Under the pieces are notes generated by a model. That model was not told the origin of the DNA and made no database searches. It saw only the letters and a list, made by a program, of their open reading frames with translations. The translations under genes and the position numbers were made by a program. 12,276 bases of DNA, from the NCBI GenBank assembly GCA_011525265.1, contig WTHV01000098.1, positions 28,357-40,632 on the forward strand, in the 5' to 3' direction. This DNA is from Alphaproteobacteria bacterium. GTDB lineage: Bacteria; Pseudomonadota; Alphaproteobacteria; Puniceispirillales; Puniceispirillaceae. Of this stretch, positions 5,790 to 12,276 are shown in pieces; within the stretch, counting starts at the first letter, position 1; each line of letters begins with the position of its first letter.

Positions 5790-6434
5790 ATGGCTGTCAA
5801 AATGAAGCTTGCACATATTGATACCGTGTTTGAACGCTTATCGCAGGTTATGCCAGATCCAAAAACAGAATTGGAATTTACAAGCCCTTACACATTGCTT
5901 GTGGCAGTTGCCTTATCAGCACAAGCAACAGATGTCGGGGTTAACAAAGCCACCAAGGGTCTGTTTGCGGCGGCAGATACACCAGAGGCCATGGTCGCTC
6001 TGGGTCTTGGTGGGATTAAAGAGCATATCAAAACAATTGGGTTATTTAATAATAAGGCCAAGAATGTCCTGGCTTTATCTGAAATCCTTATATCACAACA
6101 TAATAGTGAAGTGCCGCAAGATAGGGCAGCGCTTGAAGCATTACCGGGGGTGGGCCGAAAAACAGCAAATGTTGTCTTAAATGAAGCTTTTGGTGAGCCA
6201 ACCATTGCGGTTGATACGCATATTTTCCGTCTTGGCAATCGTACTGGCATTGCCCCTGGAAAAGATGTGTTGGTGGTGGAGCGTGAATTGTTGCGGCGTG
6301 TGCCTGAAAAATGGAAAAAAGGCGCACATCATTGGATGATTTTACATGGTCGCTATATTTGCAAAGCCAGAAAACCAGATTGTGCCAAATGTGCTATTTC
6401 AGATTTATGCCTTTTTAAGGCCAAGACAATATAA
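5790..6434 (+). CDS. nth: Endonuclease III (DNA glycosylase/AP lyase)
   Basis: Nth removes oxidised pyrimidines such as thymine glycol from DNA and nicks the resulting abasic site in base excision repair. The 214-residue product (211 in E. coli) has the helix-hairpin-helix LPGVGRKTANVV from residue 118, with catalytic lysine K124. The catalytic aspartate is D142 in VDTHIFR. A complete [4Fe-4S] ligand set C191-x6-C198-x2-C201-x5-C207 lies near the C-terminus. I place the start at ATG 5790: AGAGGGG ends seven bases before it, while the adjacent TTG at 5787 is a poorer codon and adds only one residue. The gene is divergent from DUF2244 and ends four bases before the end of the opposing lipoprotein gene, with no terminator between. 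All key residues are intact, so an active enzyme is expected. Confidence 0.97.
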   Translation: MAVKMKLAHIDTVFERLSQVMPDPKTELEFTSPYTLLVAVALSAQATDVGVNKATKGLFAAADTPEAMVALGLGGIKEHIKTIGLFNNKAKNVLALSEILISQHNSEVPQDRAALEALPGVGRKTANVVLNEAFGEPTIAVDTHIFRLGNRTGIAPGKDVLVVERELLRRVPEKWKKGAHHWMILHGRYICKARKPDCAKCAISDLCLFKAKTI

Positions 6435-6438
6435 AGGC

Positions 6439-7065
6439 CTATTGGTTAGCGTGTTTTTTCAGACCTAGTGCTTGGTGACAGGCAGGTGTATCTAATGCGG
6501 TGCCAAGCTGTGATGCGCGCAAATCAATATGGGTGATAAGAGCCGCATCAGTTTTTTGTGAAAATACAAGCATGATACATTCGTCTTGGCGATAATGCGA
6601 AATAGTCAAACCGCCATTCTCAAACCGTAAATCCGCTGTGCCGAATAAAGACTGTACGTCCTGCAAGCTTTCACCGATGAGCGTAACAGGATCATAAGGC
6701 GGTGGTGGTGGCGGTGGGGCTGGCTCTTCTTTTGGTGCCTCGGCGATGATGGGATCAGTTATCTTAAGCGCATTATCCCCAGCTAATTTTTCCCCTGCCA
6801 GTTTTTCTACAGGCAACTCTTCCCCTGCCAGTTTTTCCCCCGCCGTTGTGTCTGGCTCAGATTCAACTGGCGCAATTTCTTTTGCTGGCGTTTCTTGGGT
6901 TGTTTCTTCCGGCATTTCTTCCGGCATTTTTTCTGGTATTTGTTGCGGTGTGTCTTGCGGCGCTTTTGGGAGTGGCGCTGTCACAACAGGCTTTGGCTCA
7001 ACAGGTGCACAAGCAGCCAGAAAAGCAATGACAGACAGATAGGCAAGATATTTCAAAGGCATCAT
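6439..7065 (-). CDS. Predicted lipoprotein with repeat-built Pro/Glu linker and conserved C-terminal domain
   Basis: The product, read from ATG 7065, starts with a lipoprotein signal: two Met, a Lys, a hydrophobic stretch (YLAYLSVIAF) and a LAAC lipobox with the acceptor Cys at residue 19. A linker of roughly 100 residues rich in Pro and Glu follows, partly made of short repeats (PEEM, and five-residue units around GEKLA), then a run of seven Pro. The last 85 residues, from about YDPVTLIGESLQDVQ, form a compact domain with two Cys (DEC and PAC). I recall similar C-terminal domains after lipoprotein or proline-rich leaders in other alphaproteobacteria, without known function. The frame stays open upstream to 7200, but the lipobox makes the 7065 (or adjacent 7062) ATG the sensible start; its binding site is weak. 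Most likely it is anchored in the envelope and extends into the periplasm. Confidence 0.7.
   Translation of the reverse strand: MMPLKYLAYLSVIAFLAACAPVEPKPVVTAPLPKAPQDTPQQIPEKMPEEMPEETTQETPAKEIAPVESEPDTTAGEKLAGEELPVEKLAGEKLAGDNALKITDPIIAEAPKEEPAPPPPPPPYDPVTLIGESLQDVQSLFGTADLRFENGGLTISHYRQDECIMLVFSQKTDAALITHIDLRASQLGTALDTPACHQALGLKKHANQ
6776..6841 (-). repeat. Tandem 15 bp repeats in the lipoprotein linker
   Basis: Four to five 15-base units follow each other here. A 17-base stretch, TCCCCTGCCAGTTTTTC, occurs identically at 6791-6807 and 6821-6837, exactly two units apart, and the units between and beside them are diverged. In the protein this gives GEKLA, GEELP, VEKLA, GEKLA. The period is a multiple of three, so loss or gain of units keeps the frame. 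Confidence 0.75.
6903..6938 (-). repeat. Tandem 12 bp repeats in the lipoprotein linker
   Basis: TTTCTTCCGGCA occurs at 6903-6914 and again, identical and directly adjacent, at 6915-6926; a third, diverged copy follows. On the coding strand this gives the PEEM and PEKM units of the linker. Here too the period keeps the reading frame. Confidence 0.75.
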
Positions 7066-7112
7066 CAAAATTACTGTCTCATCAAAAGTGGTGGCGCGAC
7101 CATTTTTAAAGG

Positions 7113-7127
7113 CAAATGGTGCATTTG
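7113..7127. promoter_or_regulatory. Perfect inverted repeat in the lipoprotein/kinase gap
   Basis: CAAATG, three bases (GTG), CATTTG form a perfect 15-base inverted repeat between two divergent genes. It overlaps a weak minus-strand promoter candidate (TTGCGA 7155-7150, 17 bases, CATAAC 7132-7127) for the lipoprotein. A second, shorter inverted repeat, TGGT-N6-ACCA, lies at 7089-7102. Position and symmetry would suit a regulator-binding site, but a six-base arm can occur by chance. The rest of the 7066-7289 gap shows nothing I can name. Confidence 0.25.
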
Positions 7128-7289
7128 TTATGACGGCCATCTTATGAAATCGCAAGATGAAAAGGCAATAGGTGCGCGCGTTGTTTCTTTTACTTTGCAA
7201 TCGCAGGATAAAAGGAATAGTCTCGCCACTGTTTTTTGCACAATACGCGTTTTAAATAAAGATGTGTTTGTCGTCATGTAAGAGGATGG

Positions 7290-8273
7290 ATGAACCTTAT
7301 GGCTTTGGATGTAATTTATGTAGGTAATGCCATTGTCGATGTTGTGGCTGTGAGTGATGACAGCTTTTTGCAGGAGCATAATGTTGATAAGGGGGGTATG
7401 AACCTTATTGATGAAGAACGCGCATTATACTTGAGTGAACGTCTTGAAAACCCGACAAAAATGGCTGGCGGCTCAGCGGCAAATTCGGCTGTTGGCATGG
7501 CGTTGCTTGGCGGTGAATCTGGCTTTGTGGGCGAGGTTGCCGAAGATGGGTTGGGGCATGAATTCGTCTCATCCCTCGAAGATACTGGCACAGCCTTTCT
7601 TGGTAAGGTGACCAATGATGGCCTTGCCACAGCACGGTCTATGATTATTGTGACACCAGATGCGGTGCGCTCTATGAACACCTTTTTGGGTGCTTGTATT
7701 CAGATGGGCCCAACACATCTTGATAATCTGCCACAAGCTGATGTGTTTTATTTGGAAGGCTATTTATTTGATGCACCAGAAGGGCCAGCGCTTTTTGCAA
7801 AGGTGGCACAAATTGCAGAAGAGACAGGCGCAAAATTAGCCTTATCTTTATCTGATGCATGGTGTGTTGAACGTCATTTTGAGGCGTTTTCAACATTCAT
7901 CAAAGATCATGTCTCTATCATTTTTTCAAATGAAGATGAGGCACGCGCTCTCACAGGCAAAGAGTATCAAGATGCTGGGGCTGAGATGGCGGGCTATCTT
8001 GATGAGGTCATTATCACAAGAGGTGCACAAGGTGCGTTTATTATCAAAGGTGATGACAGCGCTCATGTTGATGCCGCGCCTGTTGGCGCTGTGATTGATA
8101 CCACAGGAGCAGGCGATCTTTTTGCGGCAGGATATCTTTATGGCCGTGCAAGAGGCGCTGATGCGACCATTTGTGGCAAGATTGCATCTGCCTTATCTGG
8201 TGAAATTATTTGCCATTATGGCGCACGTCCAGAGGCTAATTTAAAAGCCCTTATTTCTGATCTTATCGCATAA
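7290..8273 (+). CDS. PfkB-family carbohydrate kinase, probable adenosine kinase
   Basis: PfkB-family kinases transfer the ATP gamma-phosphate to a sugar or nucleoside hydroxyl. This 327-residue product has the N-terminal substrate region VIYVGNAIVD (8-17), the KGGMNLID motif (34-41), the family signature GGSAAN (60-65) followed by GLGGES-like lid residues, and the second PfkB signature DTTGAGDLFAAGY from D270. That signature includes the anion hole GAGD, in which D276 is the catalytic base. The N-terminal pattern resembles alphaproteobacterial proteins annotated as adenosine kinase (purine salvage: adenosine to AMP), so that is the likely substrate; a sugar kinase cannot be excluded from sequence alone. 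The chosen ATG at 7290 has AAGAGGA a few bases upstream, though the spacing is short; ATG 7299 would trim three residues. The gene converges on maeB with a terminator between. Confidence 0.82.
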   Translation: MNLMALDVIYVGNAIVDVVAVSDDSFLQEHNVDKGGMNLIDEERALYLSERLENPTKMAGGSAANSAVGMALLGGESGFVGEVAEDGLGHEFVSSLEDTGTAFLGKVTNDGLATARSMIIVTPDAVRSMNTFLGACIQMGPTHLDNLPQADVFYLEGYLFDAPEGPALFAKVAQIAEETGAKLALSLSDAWCVERHFEAFSTFIKDHVSIIFSNEDEARALTGKEYQDAGAEMAGYLDEVIITRGAQGAFIIKGDDSAHVDAAPVGAVIDTTGAGDLFAAGYLYGRARGADATICGKIASALSGEIICHYGARPEANLKALISDLIA

Positions 8274-8310
8274 AAACGCCTACCCTCTTATGACAAAGGA
8301 TAGGCGCCTT
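8272..8310. terminator. Bidirectional terminator between the kinase gene and maeB
   Basis: CGCCTACCCT (8277-8286) pairs with AGGATAGGCG (8297-8306): six pairs, one mismatch, three more pairs. On the minus strand the stem runs directly into five T (complement of 8272-8276), which suits termination of maeB; on the plus strand the following CCTTTGTT is a weaker T tract. A second short stem at 8322-8337 (AAGGCG, loop TGA, CGC-G-CTT) followed by TT may help end the kinase transcript. Confidence 0.6.
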
Positions 8311-8337
8311 TGTTATGATATAAGGCGTGACGCGCTT

Positions 8338-10599
8338 TTATAGTGCTTCATAAGCAGCGAGGGCTGCGGCAGTGACAACATCATTCACAGACGAGCCCAT
8401 CTGGACAATCTGGAACGGGTGTTGTGCCCCAAGCAGCATGGGGCCAATCACAGACCCACCACCAAGCTGTTGCATCAAGTTAAATGAAATATTCGCTGAA
8501 TGCAGACCTGGCATAATCAAAATATTCGCAGGGCCTGTCAGACGGCTGAATGGGTAGCGATTTTGCATCAGTTCAAAATCAAGCGCGACATTGGCTGTCA
8601 TCTCGCCTTCATATTCAAATGATACACCGCGCTCATCAAGCGCTTTGACGGCATCTTTTGGGGCAAATGTGATATCTGATTTCGGGTTGCCAAAATTTGA
8701 GAATGACAAAAAGGCAACACGTGGCACATTGCCAAGAGAGGTGGCCTTGGCCGCAATAACCTCAGCAATATTCGCCAATTCTTCACCAGTTGGGCGTTCA
8801 TGAATTGAGGTATCACCAATAAAGACCGTACGCCCTTTTGAGATAAGCATGGTTGTTGTCACAAAATTTGTGCCATTTTTAGGGTCAATCACACGTGTCA
8901 CATGCTCAAAAGTAGGCTGGAAGGAGCGAGTCAAACCTGAGACCATCCCATCCGCATGACCATTTGCCACCATACAAGCGGCAAATACATTACGATCCAA
9001 ATTCACCATGCGCTGGCAATCACGATGCAATGTGCCAGAGCGGTTTAAGCGATCGTATAAAAACTCAATATAATCAAGATTATGATTTGAGATTTTTGCA
9101 TTTGTGATCTCAAGCGTCTCAGCCCCCTCAAGGCCAAGTGTCTCAATTGTCTGTTTGATACGACGCTCACGCCCCACCAAAATCGGTTCACCATAGCCAG
9201 CATTACGGAAGACAAGTGCCGCTCTAATAGCGACTTCTTCTTCGCCTTCAGCAAAGACGATTTTTTTGGCGGCAGGTGAGATAGCCTCAAAAATCACCTG
9301 TTGTATCGAGGCTGTCGGGTCTAGGCGAGCAGATAAGGAGCGCTTATAGGCTTCAATATCTTCAAGCGGCTTTCGTGCGACCCCTGTCTCCATAGCAGCT
9401 TGTGCAACAGCGGCTGAGACAGAGGAGATAAGGCGCGGATCAAATGGTGCGGGAATGATATAATCTTCCCCATAATGCAAGTTGCCGCCCGCATAAGCAG
9501 CGCTGACTTCATCTGGCACATCTTCGCGTGCAAGTAAGGCAATCGCATTGGCGGCGGCGATTTTCATCTCCTCATTGATGGCTGTTGCTCTGACATCAAG
9601 CGCACCTCTGAAGATATAAGGGAAGCCAAGAACGTTATTGACCTGATTAGGGAAGTCAGATCGCCCTGTTGCAACAATCGCATCAGGGCGCACGGCTTTT
9701 GCCTCATCTGGCATAATTTCTGGCACAGGATTTGCCATCGCAAAGATAATCGGACGTGGTGCCATTTTGGCGACCATTTCTTTGGTAAGCGCGCCTGCTA
9801 CAGATAGGCCAAGGAAGACATCAGCGCCTTCAATCGCCTCTTCCAATGTTCTGGCATCTGTTTTCACAGCATGGGCAGATTTCCACTGATTCATAGAGCC
9901 ATCGCGCCCCTGATAAATCACACCCTCACGATCTGCAAGGATCACATTTTGATGTGGTACGCCCATCGCCTTGATCAATTCTACACAAGCAATCGAAGCC
10001 GCCCCTGCCCCGTTAGAGACAATTTTGATATCTTTCATATCACGGCCAGTTAGGTGTAGAGCATTGATGAGGCCTGCAGCGGCAATGATGGCTGTGCCAT
10101 GTTGGTCATCATGAAAGACGGGAATATCCATCACCTCGCGCAGGCGTTGTTCAATGATAAAACATTCTGGTGATTTGATATCTTCAAGGTTAATGCCGCC
10201 AAATGAGGGGCCCATCAGTGATACCGCCTCAACAAAGCGATCAATATCTTCGGTGGATAGTTCGAGATCAACACCGTCAATATCGGCAAATTTCTTAAAT
10301 AATACAGCCTTTCCTTCCATCACAGGCTTTGATGCCGCAGCACCAATATTACCAAGGCCAAGAACTGCAGTGCCGTTAGAGATAACTGCCACCATGTTGC
10401 CTTTGGCTGTGTAATCATAAGCCTTATCATCATCGTCTGCGATGGCAAGGCATGGAGCGGCCACACCGGGCGAGTAAGCAAGCGATAAATCGCGTTGGCT
10501 GGTCAGCGGTTTTGTTGGCGTTATTTCCAACTTCCCTGGACGACCATTTTCATGGAATGCAAGCGCTTCTCTATCAAGCGCTGTTTTATCATTCGACAT
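8338..10599 (-). CDS. maeB: NADP-dependent malic enzyme, MaeB type with phosphotransacetylase-like domain
   Basis: MaeB oxidatively decarboxylates malate to pyruvate, making NADPH and linking the TCA cycle to gluconeogenesis and lipid synthesis. The 753-residue product has both parts of this large bacterial type. The malic enzyme part (about 1-430) contains the catalytic tyrosine Y42 in LAYSPGVAAPC, a candidate catalytic lysine K97 in MEGKAV, metal ligands E139 and D140 (NLEDIKSPE) and D165 (FHDDQHGTA), and a nucleotide loop around SNGAGAAS (195-202). A tail of about 310 residues, starting near residue 440 (SPAAKKIVFAEGEEE), resembles phosphotransacetylase. In characterised MaeB proteins that tail does not act as Pta but mediates oligomerisation and acetyl-CoA regulation. 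The ATG at 10599 is preceded by GGGGAAA at a rather long spacing. The gene is divergent from mutS. NADP rather than NAD preference is taken from the family, not seen directly. Confidence 0.96.
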   Translation of the reverse strand: MSNDKTALDREALAFHENGRPGKLEITPTKPLTSQRDLSLAYSPGVAAPCLAIADDDDKAYDYTAKGNMVAVISNGTAVLGLGNIGAAASKPVMEGKAVLFKKFADIDGVDLELSTEDIDRFVEAVSLMGPSFGGINLEDIKSPECFIIEQRLREVMDIPVFHDDQHGTAIIAAAGLINALHLTGRDMKDIKIVSNGAGAASIACVELIKAMGVPHQNVILADREGVIYQGRDGSMNQWKSAHAVKTDARTLEEAIEGADVFLGLSVAGALTKEMVAKMAPRPIIFAMANPVPEIMPDEAKAVRPDAIVATGRSDFPNQVNNVLGFPYIFRGALDVRATAINEEMKIAAANAIALLAREDVPDEVSAAYAGGNLHYGEDYIIPAPFDPRLISSVSAAVAQAAMETGVARKPLEDIEAYKRSLSARLDPTASIQQVIFEAISPAAKKIVFAEGEEEVAIRAALVFRNAGYGEPILVGRERRIKQTIETLGLEGAETLEITNAKISNHNLDYIEFLYDRLNRSGTLHRDCQRMVNLDRNVFAACMVANGHADGMVSGLTRSFQPTFEHVTRVIDPKNGTNFVTTTMLISKGRTVFIGDTSIHERPTGEELANIAEVIAAKATSLGNVPRVAFLSFSNFGNPKSDITFAPKDAVKALDERGVSFEYEGEMTANVALDFELMQNRYPFSRLTGPANILIMPGLHSANISFNLMQQLGGGSVIGPMLLGAQHPFQIVQMGSSVNDVVTAAALAAYEAL

Positions 10600-10623
10600 T
10601 GTCGTATTTCCCCGAAAATTTTT

Positions 10624-10685
10624 CTGTTAGATGATACTATAAAGGGTTAAAACTAAATCTACCACACTATCATTGCTGTTAGATG
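10624..10685. repeat. 10 bp direct repeat in the maeB/mutS gap
   Basis: CTGTTAGATG occurs at 10624-10633 and again at 10676-10685, 52 bases apart (about five helical turns), in the 122-base divergent gap. A weak promoter candidate for mutS overlaps the second copy (TTGCTG 10673-10678, 16 bases, AATTAT 10695-10700). On the minus strand TATAGT (10641-10636) is a possible maeB -10 element, with only a poor -35. The repeats could be paired binding sites or chance. Confidence 0.25.
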
Positions 10686-10721
10686 GCAGACCAAAATTAT
10701 CACTGCTGAGACCCATTCACC

Positions 10722-12276
10722 ATGGCAAATGTCAAAACAAAAGCCAAAGCAACTGGCCCAACACCTATGATAGCCCAATATCTTGAGGTGAAGGCAGGCT
10801 ATCCTGATGCTTTGCTTTTCTATCGTATGGGTGATTTTTATGAAATGTTTTTTCACGATGCGGAAGAGGCAGCACGTGCGCTTAATTTGACTTTGACTAA
10901 AAGAGGTCAGCTTGATGGTGTTGATATCGCTATGTGCGGTGTGCCTGTGCATGCCATGGATAATTATCTTGCACGGCTGATTAAGCAGGGGTTTAAGGTT
11001 GCGATCTGTGAGCAAACAGAGACACCTGAAGATTTTAAAAAGCGGGGCGGCAAAGGGCCTTTGCCACGTGGTGTGGTGCGGCTGGTCACACCGGGGACGT
11101 TGAATGAAGATGGCTTACTTGCGCCTGAGCAAAATAATTATCTTGCCGCCATTGGCCGCGCTGGGGGTGAGCTCGCATTGGCATGGGCTGATATGTCAAC
11201 AGGCCAATTTCAGGTTCAAGCTGCGAGCCTTGACAGTCTTGAGGGGCAAATATCGCGCCTTGCACCTGCCGAAATTATTTGGCCAAGCACATTAGAGGCG
11301 CATCAGCTTGCCTTATTTTGCCGTGCGCATGATATCACCGCCTCTGTTCAGCCAGAAGGGGATTTTGATAGCCAGATGGCTATGAGCCATTTGGCCGCGC
11401 TTTATAGCACTGATAAGGCAAAGGATATCCAGAAAAACCTGAACCGTGCGATGCTATCTGCAGCAGGTGGTCTGTTATCTTATCTGAAAAAAACACAGAT
11501 TTCCTCTATGCCACGCTTGAGCCTTTTGCAAATTGTGCAAGATGACGGGATTATGGAAATTGATCCTGCCACACGGCGCTCTTTGGAACTAACACGTTCG
11601 ATGGCGAATGAGCGTGCGGGCTCATTATTAGCGGCAATTGATAAAACAAATTCAGCCGCTGGTGCGCGCTTGCTTGCCGCGCGTCTTTCTGCCCCCTTAA
11701 TGAGCCGAGATGTGATTAATGCGCGGCTTGATCTTGCTCAAATCTTTGTTGATCATGATCATTTTGCTGATGATATGGCGGCTTTGGTCAAGCAATTGCC
11801 AGATGGTGAAAGGTGCCTATCGCGTATTACAATTGGCCGCGGCGGACCAAGAGATTTACTAGCATTGCGGCATAGTTTTGATATTGCGCGTCAGATATGC
11901 CTTGGGCTTCAAGAATTTGCCCAAGGCCCTGCTGCACAGATTTATGGCGCTGATTTCTGTGATGATTTGCGCCTTATGGCAGATGATATTGCCCGCCCTG
12001 TTCCGCTTTTGGCACCCCTCATGCAAGCGCTTGGTGATGAAGCACCTTTATTGGCGCGTGATGGTGGTTTTGTGCGGGTAGGCTATTCGCCAAAATTAGA
12101 TGAATTACGCGCACTAAGAGATGAAAGCCGCCGCCTGATTGCCGCCTTGCAATCAGATTATGCGTCACTGACAGGCATCTCATCTTTGAAGGTCAAACAT
12201 AATAATGTGCTTGGCTATCATATTGATGTGCGCGCCAATTATGCTGAAAAATTGATGAATGATGAGGTCTTTATTC
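10722..12276 (+). CDS. mutS: DNA mismatch repair protein MutS, N-terminal part (cut by window edge)
   Basis: MutS recognises mispaired and unpaired bases and starts mismatch repair with MutL. The frame runs open from ATG 10722 to the window edge, about 518 residues of a protein usually 850-900 long, so it is cut by the window and not broken. The mismatch-binding domain I (about 1-130) has the conserved LLFYRMGDFYEMF (31-43) with the intercalating Phe and the Glu of the F-x-E motif at F39 and E41. It is followed by CGVPVHA, KVAICEQTE and RLVTPGT motifs, the connector domain, and the core/lever helices (DPATRRSLEL and GARLLAARLSAPL). The visible part ends in the clamp region (LKVKHNNVLGYHIDV). 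The Walker ATPase lies outside. The ribosome-binding sequence is weak, only a GAG eleven bases before the ATG. The gene diverges from maeB, a neighbour pair I recall from other alphaproteobacteria. Confidence 0.97.
   Translation, partial: MANVKTKAKATGPTPMIAQYLEVKAGYPDALLFYRMGDFYEMFFHDAEEAARALNLTLTKRGQLDGVDIAMCGVPVHAMDNYLARLIKQGFKVAICEQTETPEDFKKRGGKGPLPRGVVRLVTPGTLNEDGLLAPEQNNYLAAIGRAGGELALAWADMSTGQFQVQAASLDSLEGQISRLAPAEIIWPSTLEAHQLALFCRAHDITASVQPEGDFDSQMAMSHLAALYSTDKAKDIQKNLNRAMLSAAGGLLSYLKKTQISSMPRLSLLQIVQDDGIMEIDPATRRSLELTRSMANERAGSLLAAIDKTNSAAGARLLAARLSAPLMSRDVINARLDLAQIFVDHDHFADDMAALVKQLPDGERCLSRITIGRGGPRDLLALRHSFDIARQICLGLQEFAQGPAAQIYGADFCDDLRLMADDIARPVPLLAPLMQALGDEAPLLARDGGFVRVGYSPKLDELRALRDESRRLIAALQSDYASLTGISSLKVKHNNVLGYHIDVRANYAEKLMNDEVFI

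Noticed and set aside
6746..7042. Plus-strand Ser/Gly-rich frame opposite the lipoprotein
   Set aside because: The repetitive composition mirrors the repeats in the lipoprotein linker; the lipobox, linker and conserved C-terminal domain on the minus strand identify the real gene.
7066..7200. N-terminal extension of the lipoprotein to a TTG at 7200
   Set aside because: It would place 45 residues ahead of a clear lipoprotein signal peptide, which would abolish its export; the start at 7065 or 7062 fits the lipobox.
7144..7281. Possible 45-codon small gene just before the adenosine kinase
   Set aside because: It has no Shine-Dalgarno, no recognisable features, and is the tail of a longer shadow frame; it is more likely leader sequence.
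10659..11015. 118-codon minus-strand frame across the start of mutS
   Set aside because: It overlaps the well-conserved MutS mismatch-binding domain in antisense and shows no domain or binding site of its own.
1..12276. Mobile element, defence island or CRISPR
   Set aside because: No transposase, integrase, toxin-antitoxin, nuclease-helicase or regularly spaced repeats; every sizeable frame is a housekeeping or conserved gene.

Overview
The window is a 12.3 kb piece of bacterial housekeeping chromosome. It almost certainly comes from an alphaproteobacterium. The grounds are the proteins themselves (a MaeB malic enzyme with a phosphotransacetylase-like tail, a DUF2244 membrane protein, an alphaproteobacterial-type PfkB/adenosine kinase) and the neighbourhood, in which dnaKJ, dapB, DUF2244 and nth lie together and maeB diverges from mutS. 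As I recall, both groupings recur in alphaproteobacteria. By eye the base composition is moderate rather than GC-rich, which would fit a marine SAR116-like or related lineage, but that placement is inference. I see no transposase, integrase, CRISPR array, tRNA or rRNA.

Layout. Positions 1-135 (minus) hold the N-terminal end of an unrecognised protein that runs off the left edge. Divergent from it is the chaperone block: grpE (327-926), dnaK (1138-3057) and dnaJ (3196-4329), followed on the same strand by dapB (4396-5175, lysine/diaminopimelate biosynthesis). DUF2244 (5170-5712, minus) converges on dapB with a 6 bp overlap. nth (5790-6434, plus; endonuclease III) diverges from DUF2244. A lipoprotein gene (6439-7065, minus) converges on nth with 4 bp between them. 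A PfkB-family adenosine kinase (7290-8273, plus) diverges from the lipoprotein. maeB (8338-10599, minus) converges on the kinase across a terminator. mutS (10722 to the right edge, plus) diverges from maeB and is cut off by the window in its clamp region.

How the genes work together. DnaK, DnaJ and GrpE form one ATP-driven folding machine. A sigma-32-like promoter before grpE, a weaker candidate before dnaK and a strong intrinsic terminator between dnaK and dnaJ suggest heat-inducible expression with stepped-down dnaJ (and possibly dapB) dosage. nth and mutS are both DNA-repair genes but lie in separate transcription units. The remaining genes are metabolic or envelope functions with no evident shared pathway.

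No gap between genes exceeds 300 bp. The longest are 136-326, 927-1137 and 7066-7289, and their contents are described in the entries. I found no convincing previously undescribed system. The most interesting signals are regulatory: the dnaK leader, the dnaK-dnaJ attenuator, the interleaved DUF2244/nth promoters and the repeat-built linker of the lipoprotein.
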